Source of the DNA: CAYZJV01 sp049310885
Lineage (GTDB): Bacteria; Spirochaetota; Spirochaetia; Sphaerochaetales; Sphaerochaetaceae
Assembly (NCBI RefSeq): GCF_049310885.1
Contig: NZ_JBMDYO010000004.1
Location: forward strand, 199,328-263,327
Direction: 5' to 3'
Length of the DNA: 64,000 bases
Below are positions 26,928 through 35,276 of this stretch, piece after piece; within the stretch, counting starts at the first letter, position 1; every line of letters starts with the position of its first letter. A model generated the notes under the pieces. It had not been told where the DNA came from and ran no database searches. It saw only the letters and a list, made by a program, of their open reading frames with translations. A program made the translations under genes and the position numbers.

Positions 26928-27977
26928 ATGGATGATAAAAGACCTAAGGGAAAGCGAGTAACCATTAACGATATCGCGAGAATCTCTGGATACTCCAAGA
27001 CCGCAGTCTCATTTGCATTCAATGATCCTTCAAGAATCTCTTCAAAGACCTGTGCAACCATACTCAAGGTAGCTGAGGAACTTGGGTATTATCCCGATCC
27101 TCTTGCCAGAAAATTTTCTTTGCAACGTCATGAAAGTATTGGGTTCCTTCTCCCCCAAGATATACACTACTCTTTCCAGAACCCCTATATTATGCAAGTG
27201 GTTGAAGGAATCGGTAGTGTGTGCCAGCAGTACGGAAACACGCTTACCCTTATTCCACCCATTAACGAGAGTGTAATCGAAGCTGTTCGCTGTGCTGCAG
27301 TGGATGGGCTGATCACTCAAGGCATGAGTATAGAAATGGAGATACTTGAATCCATCAGAAGAAGAAATATTCCATTTGTCACTATCGATGGGATTCCATC
27401 ATCAGATATGCCATCCATTACGATCGATGACCATGAGGCAGCCTGCACCATGATGTCGAAAGTCCTCGAATATGGTCATACGGAAATCGCTATTATTGGT
27501 TTGTCTGAAGTATCCTATGATAAACATGCTACCGAAACTATCCAACGTGCTCGACTGGAAGGTTATAGAAAAGCATTGAGACAATACGGACTTGATCTCA
27601 ATTCACCGTCGATTAGACTTCATACTACCGAGACAACCCTAGATGAAGGTAGAAATATAGCAACTCAACTTTTGGAATCAGATAGGCGCCCTACATGTGT
27701 CGTTTCCATGAGCGATATCGTAGCCATCGGGTGTATCCTTCAGTTCACAGAAAATGGAATAGCTGTTCCTGCTGAAATATCGGTCGTCGGATTTGACAAT
27801 ATCATTGAGGCATCCTATATACTCCCTCCATTGACTACGATAGACCAACCAGCCGCCGAGAAAGGGAGACTGGCTGCGAAGATGCTCTTTTCAATAATTC
27901 ATGGCACTCCACCAATTGAGAAACATGTGACTATTCCCCACAAAATGATTCTCCGCGAATCACTTGTAAGAATCTAA
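26928..27977 (+). CDS. LacI-family transcriptional regulator
   Basis: The 349-residue protein has the N-terminal LacI helix-turn-helix VTINDIARISGYSKTAVSFA and hinge (about 9-65), then a periplasmic-binding-protein-like effector domain with SIGFLLPQ at its start and VVGFDNI and PPLTTIDQP near the end. AAGGAG precedes the ATG. It is in an operon with the amylosucrase-like gene and probably senses a sugar (sucrose, maltodextrin or a product) to control the divergent GH13 genes. Confidence 0.93.
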   Translation: MDDKRPKGKRVTINDIARISGYSKTAVSFAFNDPSRISSKTCATILKVAEELGYYPDPLARKFSLQRHESIGFLLPQDIHYSFQNPYIMQVVEGIGSVCQQYGNTLTLIPPINESVIEAVRCAAVDGLITQGMSIEMEILESIRRRNIPFVTIDGIPSSDMPSITIDDHEAACTMMSKVLEYGHTEIAIIGLSEVSYDKHATETIQRARLEGYRKALRQYGLDLNSPSIRLHTTETTLDEGRNIATQLLESDRRPTCVVSMSDIVAIGCILQFTENGIAVPAEISVVGFDNIIEASYILPPLTTIDQPAAEKGRLAAKMLFSIIHGTPPIEKHVTIPHKMILRESLVRI

Positions 27978-27995
27978 TTATTTTAATCGAAAATG

Positions 27996-28025
27996 TTGAC
28001 ATAACAATCGAGATACGCTTACAAT
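27996..28025 (+). promoter_or_regulatory. Promoter of the metal P-type ATPase gene
   Basis: A perfect TTGACA (27996-28001) and TACAAT (28020-28025) are spaced by 18 bases. The operator-like palindrome begins three bases later, over the expected transcription start. Confidence 0.75.
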
Positions 28026-28027
28026 CA

Positions 28028-28049
28028 CATATGAACGTTCAATCATATG
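28028..28049. promoter_or_regulatory. Candidate ArsR/SmtB-type metal-responsive operator
   Basis: The element has outer arms CATATG and CATATG (28028-28033, 28044-28049) and a central perfect palindrome TGAACGTTCA (28032-28041). ATATGAAC...TCATAT resembles sites of CadC/CzrA/SmtB repressors, which release DNA on binding Zn, Cd or Pb. It sits on the transcription start of a metal-export ATPase gene. No arsR-type gene is adjacent, so the repressor must be encoded elsewhere. Confidence 0.6.
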
Positions 28050-28073
28050 TTAATATAAAAGTGAAAGGTAACC

Positions 28074-30206
28074 ATGACAATTGAAAAGACATACATGATA
28101 GAAGGAGTCGATTGCGCTGTCTGTGCAGCGAGAATCGAACAAGCTATAAACAAAGTAGACGGCGTACGCTCGTCACAGATCGATCTTCTTCAAAACCGCC
28201 TCCATATTTATACAGGTGATGAAGAGGACTCGTCATTTTCATTTGATGATACCATCAGGAACATAGTTTCAAAAGAGGAACCGGGAACCAAGGTTTCATC
28301 GATACTTGATGAACCTAAAGAAATCTCTACCGAGGGGTCCCCTCTATCCCGGTTTCTCCGAGCCTACGCTATTCCACTCCGGATAGTACTTGCCGCTGTT
28401 TTAGTGATATGCTCACTACCTGTCGGAGATTCTTCTCTTGCATTCTTTTTAACAGCTATAGCCTATGGCATCAGTGGATATGAGATCGTCTATAAAGCAA
28501 TCCGCAACTTGTTCCGTGGTAATATGTTCGATGAAAACTTTCTCATGACACTAGCTACAATTGGAGCTTTCGCCATCGGCGAATATACCGAGGCTGTCGC
28601 TGTAATGGCATTTTATCAGGTTGGAGAATTTTTCCAGGACCTTGCCGTAGATAGATCACGAAAATCTATCGCCAAGTTAATGGATATAAAACCACAATCG
28701 GCAACGGTAATTCGTGATGGAAAGCAAATTACTGTAAAACCTGAGGATATAACCGTAGGTGATGCTCTCTTGATTAGACCGGGTGAGAAAATACCTGTCG
28801 ATGCAGAGGTAACATCTGGATATTCCTCATTAGATATCAGTGCTCTTACTGGAGAATCCTTACCAAGGGAAGTCCATAAAGGAGATCCACTCATTAGTGG
28901 ATCGGTAAATGGTTCTGGTGTATTGCATGCGAAGGCTACTAATCGGTATATCGATTCTACTGTTGCCTCCATCCTAAAATTGGTTGAAGAATCGAGTCAA
29001 AAGAAGGCAAAGACAGAACGCTTTATAACAAAATTCGCAAAATACTACACCCCAATTGTAGTGGTTTTAGCAATCTTAATCGCAAGTATTCCTCCTCTAG
29101 TCGGTTCTGGATCCTTTTCCACATGGTTGTACCGGGCTCTGGTCTTCTTAGTAGTATCCTGTCCCTGTGCACTTGTGATCTCGGTTCCATTAGGATTTTT
29201 CGGTGGTATCGGAGGGCTGGCCAGAATGGGAATCTTAGTCAAAGGTGGTAACCATATCCAGACACTCGCAAAGACCGGCCATGTCGTTTTCGATAAGACG
29301 GGAACCATCACTAAAGGAACCTTCTCCGTAGATAGCATCATCGTTTTCGACTCAAGTCCATATACAGAGGAACAGATAATCGGATTCGCAGGAGCTGTAG
29401 AAGCAAATTCTCACCACCCTATTGCAAAGGCAATCAGTACCTATGCACTCGCTAAGGATATCCATCAAACCGGCGTGGAGGTTCAAGAGATCCCTGGAAA
29501 GGGCATGCGGGGCATAGTAGATGGCATTACCGTAACCGTAGGCACCGATTCGTATATGGATGAAATCGGACTCTCATCAGATTCAGGCAAAGAGACCTTC
29601 GGTGGTCCTTCGGTACTTGTTTCTATAGGAGAAGCATTGGCTGGACGAATCATTCTATCTGATACCGTCAAACGAGAGAGCAGTCAAACGATCCGTCACC
29701 TAACAAATCTGGGAATACAGCGTATTTCCATGCTCAGCGGAGACACCAAAACAGCTGTATCAGCAGTAGCCCGATCAGTTGGCATTAATGATTTTTATGC
29801 TGAGCTACTTCCGCATGAGAAGATTTTACATATGGAAAGGATGATGAAACAGAAAAAGTCCCAGGAATCTTTACTATTTGTGGGGGATGGCATAAATGAT
29901 GCACCGGTCCTAGCAAGAGCCGATATCGGGGCATCCATGGGTAGCATGGGATCGGATGCGGCAGTTGAAGCTTCCGACATGGTGATCATGACCGATGATC
30001 TTTCAAAAATTCCACAAGGAATTGTACACGCACGTAAGACTGTCTCCATTGTTACCCAAAACATCATCTTCGCGCTCTCTATCAAAGTGCTTGTTATGGC
30101 TTTAGGTACCGTTGGTATAGCGACTATGTGGCTAGCAGTTTTCGCTGACACGGGAGTAGCACTATTAGCGGTCATGAATTCTTTACGTGCATTGAAATAT
30201 GATTAG
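28074..30206 (+). CDS. Heavy-metal P1B-type ATPase (Zn/Cd/Pb exporter, ZntA/CadA-like)
   Basis: The 710-residue pump has one N-terminal heavy-metal-associated domain with C14 and C17 (GVDCAVCAAR), about eight membrane helices, the actuator LTGES loop, the membrane SCPCALV metal site, the phosphorylation site DKTGT, the ATP-binding HP pair in SHHPIAKA, and GDGINDAP. The CPC motif with a late-helix Asp (FADTGVALLAV) fits the Zn/Cd/Pb group better than the Cu group. It exports metal from the cytoplasm. It stands alone behind its own promoter and operator. Confidence 0.93.
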   Translation: MTIEKTYMIEGVDCAVCAARIEQAINKVDGVRSSQIDLLQNRLHIYTGDEEDSSFSFDDTIRNIVSKEEPGTKVSSILDEPKEISTEGSPLSRFLRAYAIPLRIVLAAVLVICSLPVGDSSLAFFLTAIAYGISGYEIVYKAIRNLFRGNMFDENFLMTLATIGAFAIGEYTEAVAVMAFYQVGEFFQDLAVDRSRKSIAKLMDIKPQSATVIRDGKQITVKPEDITVGDALLIRPGEKIPVDAEVTSGYSSLDISALTGESLPREVHKGDPLISGSVNGSGVLHAKATNRYIDSTVASILKLVEESSQKKAKTERFITKFAKYYTPIVVVLAILIASIPPLVGSGSFSTWLYRALVFLVVSCPCALVISVPLGFFGGIGGLARMGILVKGGNHIQTLAKTGHVVFDKTGTITKGTFSVDSIIVFDSSPYTEEQIIGFAGAVEANSHHPIAKAISTYALAKDIHQTGVEVQEIPGKGMRGIVDGITVTVGTDSYMDEIGLSSDSGKETFGGPSVLVSIGEALAGRIILSDTVKRESSQTIRHLTNLGIQRISMLSGDTKTAVSAVARSVGINDFYAELLPHEKILHMERMMKQKKSQESLLFVGDGINDAPVLARADIGASMGSMGSDAAVEASDMVIMTDDLSKIPQGIVHARKTVSIVTQNIIFALSIKVLVMALGTVGIATMWLAVFADTGVALLAVMNSLRALKYD

Positions 30207-30292
30207 AATACCACTATCTTTATCCTCAGCTTGTTTTATGCTATGATTTCTCACTGAAAGGGCTGAGAAACTGCACTAAAGGAAATTATGGA

Positions 30293-32320
30293 ATGGATGA
30301 CACGTTAATTAGAAATATTGGCATTATGGCACATATAGATGCTGGAAAGACTACCACGACTGAAAGGATCCTCTTCTATACAGGGGAAAACCATAGGATT
30401 GGTGAAGTCGATGATGGCCAAGCCTCCATGGACTTCATGGAACAGGAACAGAATCGTGGAATCACTATCTCTTCTGCAGCAACTACGTGTTTTTGGAAAG
30501 ACCATAAAATAAATATTATCGATACTCCCGGCCACGTGGACTTTACTGCAGAAGTCGAACGTTCACTGAGAGTTCTTGATGGAGCCGTGGCTGTCCTATG
30601 CGGAGTGAGTGGTGTCGAACCACAAACAGAGACAGTCTGGAGGCAAGCCGATCGTTATAAAGTTCCACGTATCATATTTGTCAATAAAATGGATCGACTT
30701 GGAGCCAATTTCTATGATGTCGTACAGGAAGTTGAGAAGAAGTTTGCAATAACACCCGTTCCCCTCTATTTACCTATCGGAGCAGAATCAGAATTCAGCG
30801 GAATCATCGATCTAATCGGGAATAGGAAAATCACCTTCGAGGTGAATGACCAGGGAAGCAGTATGAAATTTGATCCCGTCCCCCAAGATATGATCGAACT
30901 GCGGGAGACTTGGTATGAAAGACTGATTGATGCTGTGGCATCACACTCCGATGAAATAACCGAACTCTACTTCTCAGGGGAAGACATCCCTCGAGAAATG
31001 ATTATTAGCACTCTTCGGAAAGCTACCGTAGCACGCCAACTGATACCGGTGTTTGTTGGTGCTTCATTGAAGAATATTGGAGTCCAACCATTGCTTGATG
31101 GGATCGTGGAACTATTGCCCTCCCCTTTGGACATTCCTCCGCTTAAGGGAATCTCGGTGAAACATGGAAATGAAGTTCCTGTAATCCATGATCCTGAAGC
31201 CCAGCCTTTGGCTCTCATTTTTAAGATCCAACATGATCGTGAAGCTGGCCCTCTCTGCTTCGTACGGGTATATTCGGGAGTTATCAAGAAAGGTACAGCA
31301 ATTCTTAATATCTCAAAGAAAAAACGTGAACGGGTAAATCGCCTAGTCCGGATGCATGCCAATAGACCTGAGTCGATCGACCAACTCGCTGCAGGAGATA
31401 TTGGAGTAATAATCGGATTTAAGAATGCACAGACCGGAGACAGTATCGGTAGTGAAGGAGCTCAGATCCTTCTCGAAAATATGAATTTCCCTGAACCAGT
31501 CATATCGGTCGCTATTGAACCTAAAACTATGAGTGACCAGGATAAGCTCAAATCTGCACTACAGATACTCACTCAAGAAGATCCTACATTCACGTGGAAA
31601 GAGAATGCCGATACAGGACAATTAGTCATTTCCGGTATGGGAGAACTTCACTTGGATGTATTAGTCTATCGGTTAACGAAAGAGATGAAGGTCGACGCCA
31701 GAGTCGGTAATCCACAGGTCACTTATCGTGAATCCATCTCCCATGAGGTCACGAAAACTGAACAGTTCAACAAGATTCTTGCAGGCAAGGAACACGCTGC
31801 GACTGTTACACTTACCATAAGACCACTTTCGACAGGAAGTGGTGTAAAATTCACATCTAAAGTATCACCCAAAAGTCTCCCTGAAGAGATGTTGGATGCA
31901 ATCAAACGGGGAATCCAGAACTCAATCAATTCAGGCATCCGTTATGGCTATGAAGTAGTGGATATTGAGACAGTACTCGAGTCGGTTACCTACTCTGAAA
32001 TCACCTCGTCTTCCTTTGCCTTCGAGGCTGCTACCGCAATGTGCTTTGAGGCTGCAGGCAGAGATGCAATGCCTATTCTCCTTGAACCGATCATGAAGGT
32101 AGATATTGTAGTTCCGTCCCAATATGTCGGCGAAGTGATGGGAAGTCTTACTGCGCGTGGTGGACTAATCAACAGTATGGAGAGCCGTGCTACTGCTGAC
32201 CATGTTATTGCAAAGGCCCCTCTATCGCAACTATTTGGGTATTCTACGGTATTGCGTAGCTCAACTCAAGGAAGGGGTACTTTTACCATGGAATTCTCGC
32301 ATTTTGCCAAAAAATCCTAG
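30293..32320 (+). CDS. Elongation factor G, probable EF-G2 (ribosome-recycling type)
   Basis: The 675-residue protein has all EF-G domains. The GTPase shows G1 AHIDAGKTT (13-21), switch I RGITISSAATT, G3 DTPGHVDF and G4 NKMD. Domain IV has YRESIS and the C-terminal domains read normally. Spirochaetes encode two EF-Gs; in Borrelia EF-G2 works only with RRF in ribosome recycling. No rpsL, rpsG or tuf genes lie beside this copy, which argues against it being the main str-operon EF-G. Which role it has cannot be settled here. AAAGGA precedes the start. Confidence 0.85.
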   Translation: MDDTLIRNIGIMAHIDAGKTTTTERILFYTGENHRIGEVDDGQASMDFMEQEQNRGITISSAATTCFWKDHKINIIDTPGHVDFTAEVERSLRVLDGAVAVLCGVSGVEPQTETVWRQADRYKVPRIIFVNKMDRLGANFYDVVQEVEKKFAITPVPLYLPIGAESEFSGIIDLIGNRKITFEVNDQGSSMKFDPVPQDMIELRETWYERLIDAVASHSDEITELYFSGEDIPREMIISTLRKATVARQLIPVFVGASLKNIGVQPLLDGIVELLPSPLDIPPLKGISVKHGNEVPVIHDPEAQPLALIFKIQHDREAGPLCFVRVYSGVIKKGTAILNISKKKRERVNRLVRMHANRPESIDQLAAGDIGVIIGFKNAQTGDSIGSEGAQILLENMNFPEPVISVAIEPKTMSDQDKLKSALQILTQEDPTFTWKENADTGQLVISGMGELHLDVLVYRLTKEMKVDARVGNPQVTYRESISHEVTKTEQFNKILAGKEHAATVTLTIRPLSTGSGVKFTSKVSPKSLPEEMLDAIKRGIQNSINSGIRYGYEVVDIETVLESVTYSEITSSSFAFEAATAMCFEAAGRDAMPILLEPIMKVDIVVPSQYVGEVMGSLTARGGLINSMESRATADHVIAKAPLSQLFGYSTVLRSSTQGRGTFTMEFSHFAKKS

Positions 32321-32337
32321 CCGAAACCAATAATTGT

Positions 32338-32366
32338 TTGACAGATTGACAGTATGGATTTACCAT
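32338..32366 (+). promoter_or_regulatory. Probable promoter of the EF-G-like gene
   Basis: A perfect TTGACA (32338-32343), a 17-base spacer and TACCAT (32361-32366) lie 40 bases before the start codon at 32407. A second TTGACA lies at 32346-32351 inside the spacer. Confidence 0.65.
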
Positions 32367-32406
32367 GTTCTTTGAATATCAACCGATATTCTTCATAGGA
32401 GGACAT

Positions 32407-34488
32407 ATGAGCGTATCCAGTACTGATTTGAGGAACATTGCCATCATTGGCCACAACGGTACCGGGAAAACCTCATTATTGGAACAGATTTTGTTTCAAA
32501 GTGGTGTGGTTTCCCGGGCAGAAAGCATCGATTCGGGAAAGACTACCAGTGATTATACGGAAGAGGAAATCGCTAGACAGATTTCCATCCACACTGCAAT
32601 CGCCAACATCTCATTCGAAGGAAAATCACTTACCTTTTTGGACACTCCAGGAACTGCTGACTTCATCGGAGAAGTCATAAGCGCATTCCGTAGTTGCGAA
32701 ACTGCCCTCATGGCAGTTGATTCAAGAGACGGTGCCCAAATTGAAACCATTAAGCTTTGGAAAAGGCTTAACGACCGTAACAAGCCCCGTGCAGTATTCA
32801 TGAATAAAATTGACCGCGATAGGGCCGATTTTTTTGCTGCATTTACTAATCTGAAAGAGACACTTCCCGCAACCTATGTTCCCATTACTATTCCCATGGG
32901 AGTTGGTGATGGATTCAAGGGTGTGATAAATCTCATAGAAAGAAAAGCCTACACGTTCAATGCAAATGGCAAAGAGACGGTGGGGGACATTCCATCTGAG
33001 TTTAATGACTTATTTGAGGAGTATGAATTGCAGCTCATTGAGGCTGCCGCTGAAGGTGCTGATGATCTCATTGAGAAATATTTCGACGCTGGAACCCTGA
33101 CTCCAGATGAAATTCGCAGAGGTCTCAGGGAAGGATTGCAAGACAATCGTGTAGTCCCCGTATTTGCCGGAAGCTCTTTACTCGGTTCGGGAATCTCCAG
33201 CCTATTGACATTCATCAGGAATAATTTCCCCTCCCCTGTTGGAAAAACCGACTTCATTGTCACCGATGGAAAAGAGAGTGAAATCACCATCGATCCTGAA
33301 GGAGAAGCCTCAGCATATGTCTTTAAGACTACTATTGACCAATTTTCGGGAAAACTTTCCTGTATAAAAGTGGTTAAAGGAACTATTGCGGGAGATACCG
33401 ATTTGACCAATCCTGAGTTGGGAAAGAAAGAACGCCCAGGAAAGGTCTATAAGCTGGTCGGAAAAAAGTTGGTCGAAGTCGATAGCTTAACAGCCGGCGA
33501 TATCGGTGTCATAGCAAAGAGTAACATCTGCTATACCAATGCAACATTGGTACATGGAGATGCCAACTATCAATTCTTACCCTTGCGTTTCCCCAGTCCC
33601 ATCTACTCGTTGGCCATCCAAGCCGGAGACAAGAAGTCAGAGGATAAGATGAACGATGCCTTGCATAGGATCATCGAAGAAGATCTTACTTTCCAGACCT
33701 CGTTCAATGAGGAGACGAAGGAATCCACGGTACGTGGAATGGGTGAGCTACATATCAATATGATCCTGGACAAGATCAAGGAAAAACAGAAGATCTCCAT
33801 TAATACGAAGTTACCTAAGATAGCATATAGGGAAACCATCACCAAGAAATCCGGAGTGGTCGAATATGCCCATAAGAAACAATCCGGTGGACATGGACAG
33901 TACGGAAAGGTACTTATCGAGATCGAACCGTTGCAGAGGGGAGAATACTACTCCTTCACCAATGCGATAAAGGGAGGCTCTGTATCCAAGGGATATATGC
34001 CCGGTATCGAAAAAGGACTCCAGGATGCTATGCATGAAGGATTCTTGGCGCACTATCCATTGGTCGATATCGGTGTGACGATCGTTGATGGAAAAGAACA
34101 TCCGGTCGATTCTTCCGAAATGGCATTCAGATTGGCAGCCAAAGGAGCTATGCGGGCAGCCATCGATAAAGCTGGTCCAGTGTTACTTGAGCCCTTCATG
34201 AAATTGTCCGTTTACATCGATGACAAGTATTTGGGCGATATCCTCAGTGATCTCAGTGGTAAACGAGGACGTGTACAAGGCCAAGAGGATATCGGTGGCG
34301 GAATCCAGATGGTAAAGGCAGAGGTCCCCCAGGCAGAGATGCTCAACTATGCAATTGACCTCAAGTCCATGACGAGTGGAACAGGTTCATTCGAAATCGA
34401 GTTTGACCACTATGAAATGGTCAGTGGTCGCATTGCGGATGATGTCATCAAGGCTGCGAAGGCTGCCTATGAAGAGGAGAATGCCTAA
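32407..34488 (+). CDS. EF-G-like translational GTPase (divergent paralogue)
   Basis: The 693-residue protein has EF-G domain order, but its G domain is divergent: G1 is GHNGTGKTS (15-23), switch I reads ARQISIHTA where EF-G has RGITI, G3 is DTPGTADF rather than DTPGHVDF, and G4 NKID is normal. The His after DTPG, which takes part in GTP hydrolysis in EF-G, is replaced by Thr. The later domains carry YRETITKK and GGHGQYG, as in EF-G. The ATG at 32407 follows AGGAGG. Such paralogues occur in many bacteria with no settled function. It lies 86 bases after an EF-G gene with its own promoter. Confidence 0.88.
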   Translation: MSVSSTDLRNIAIIGHNGTGKTSLLEQILFQSGVVSRAESIDSGKTTSDYTEEEIARQISIHTAIANISFEGKSLTFLDTPGTADFIGEVISAFRSCETALMAVDSRDGAQIETIKLWKRLNDRNKPRAVFMNKIDRDRADFFAAFTNLKETLPATYVPITIPMGVGDGFKGVINLIERKAYTFNANGKETVGDIPSEFNDLFEEYELQLIEAAAEGADDLIEKYFDAGTLTPDEIRRGLREGLQDNRVVPVFAGSSLLGSGISSLLTFIRNNFPSPVGKTDFIVTDGKESEITIDPEGEASAYVFKTTIDQFSGKLSCIKVVKGTIAGDTDLTNPELGKKERPGKVYKLVGKKLVEVDSLTAGDIGVIAKSNICYTNATLVHGDANYQFLPLRFPSPIYSLAIQAGDKKSEDKMNDALHRIIEEDLTFQTSFNEETKESTVRGMGELHINMILDKIKEKQKISINTKLPKIAYRETITKKSGVVEYAHKKQSGGHGQYGKVLIEIEPLQRGEYYSFTNAIKGGSVSKGYMPGIEKGLQDAMHEGFLAHYPLVDIGVTIVDGKEHPVDSSEMAFRLAAKGAMRAAIDKAGPVLLEPFMKLSVYIDDKYLGDILSDLSGKRGRVQGQEDIGGGIQMVKAEVPQAEMLNYAIDLKSMTSGTGSFEIEFDHYEMVSGRIADDVIKAAKAAYEEENA

Positions 34489-34522
34489 CAGGCTCATTCT
34501 TCTCAAGCATAGAAACAATAGG

Positions 34523-34554
34523 CCGTCATAAGAATTCTTGTGACGGTTTTTTTT
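34523..34554 (+). terminator. Rho-independent terminator after the EF-G-like gene
   Basis: The stem CCGTCA/TGACGG (34523-34528 with 34541-34546) encloses AAGAATTCTT, itself self-complementary, and is followed by eight T (34547-34554). The T-run touches the end of the convergent trmB gene. Confidence 0.85.
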
Positions 34555-35260
34555 ACTTTTTCTCTACCCAAACTTCACTGATACGATGGTTTTTTCGCAT
34601 GCCCTTTTCCTCGAATCCTGTGGTAGGACGCCACGATCGTGGAGGAGAGAATCCATTATGTGGATTATGTAAGGAATCGATCTGGGAAAAGACATCGAGC
34701 ATTTGATATGCGTACTCCTCCCAATCTGTTACACAATAGATATATCCGTTTGGAGCTAATTTTTGAGCTAAAAGTTCGGCGAAAGGTGTTTGTACCAATC
34801 TACGCTTATGATGTTTTTTCTTTGGCCACGGATCAGGAAAGAAAATATGGAAGCCAGCGATAGTTCCGTCGCCAATCATCTTTTCCAATACTTCGACTGC
34901 ATCATACCGCATAAGACGGAGATTCTGTATATTTTTGAGCCCTGCGGCAGACAAGAGTTTGGAAAATCCATTGAGAAATACCTCAATCCCGAGAAAATTC
35001 GAGAGCGGCATTTGTGTAGCTATACGCTCAGTAGTATGTCCCATGCCGAAACCGATCTCGATGATGACAGGATTATCGTTACCATAGATAGCATTGAAAT
35101 CGAGAACCTTCTCTTCAAATGGAATAACAAAACGATCCGTATAGAGCTCGAGAGCCTCCTTCTGGTACGATGCAAGCCGAGACCCTCTCAAGACAAAACT
35201 CTTAATGCTGCGTTTACCATCCACTGCTAGACTATCTACCCTATCTGTATCGACACCCAT
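34553..35260 (-). CDS. trmB: TrmB, tRNA (guanine-N7-)-methyltransferase
   Basis: TrmB methylates G46 of tRNAs with S-adenosylmethionine. The 235-residue protein has the SAM-binding EIGFGMGHTT (about 72-81), the GIEV acidic end of strand 2, and the family signature FPDPWPKKKHHKRRL. A basic 30-residue N-terminal part is also typical. GGAGG precedes the ATG. It lies 16 bases after mfd on the same strand. Confidence 0.95.
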   Translation of the reverse strand: MGVDTDRVDSLAVDGKRSIKSFVLRGSRLASYQKEALELYTDRFVIPFEEKVLDFNAIYGNDNPVIIEIGFGMGHTTERIATQMPLSNFLGIEVFLNGFSKLLSAAGLKNIQNLRLMRYDAVEVLEKMIGDGTIAGFHIFFPDPWPKKKHHKRRLVQTPFAELLAQKLAPNGYIYCVTDWEEYAYQMLDVFSQIDSLHNPHNGFSPPRSWRPTTGFEEKGMRKNHRISEVWVEKK

Positions 35261-35276
35261 GAAACCATTCCTCCCA

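Noticed and set aside
28074..28125. Copper exporter assignment for the P-type ATPase from its CxxC domain
   Set aside because: The CPC site with a late-helix Asp and the CadC-like operator fit Zn/Cd/Pb better; the CxxC domain is shared by both groups.
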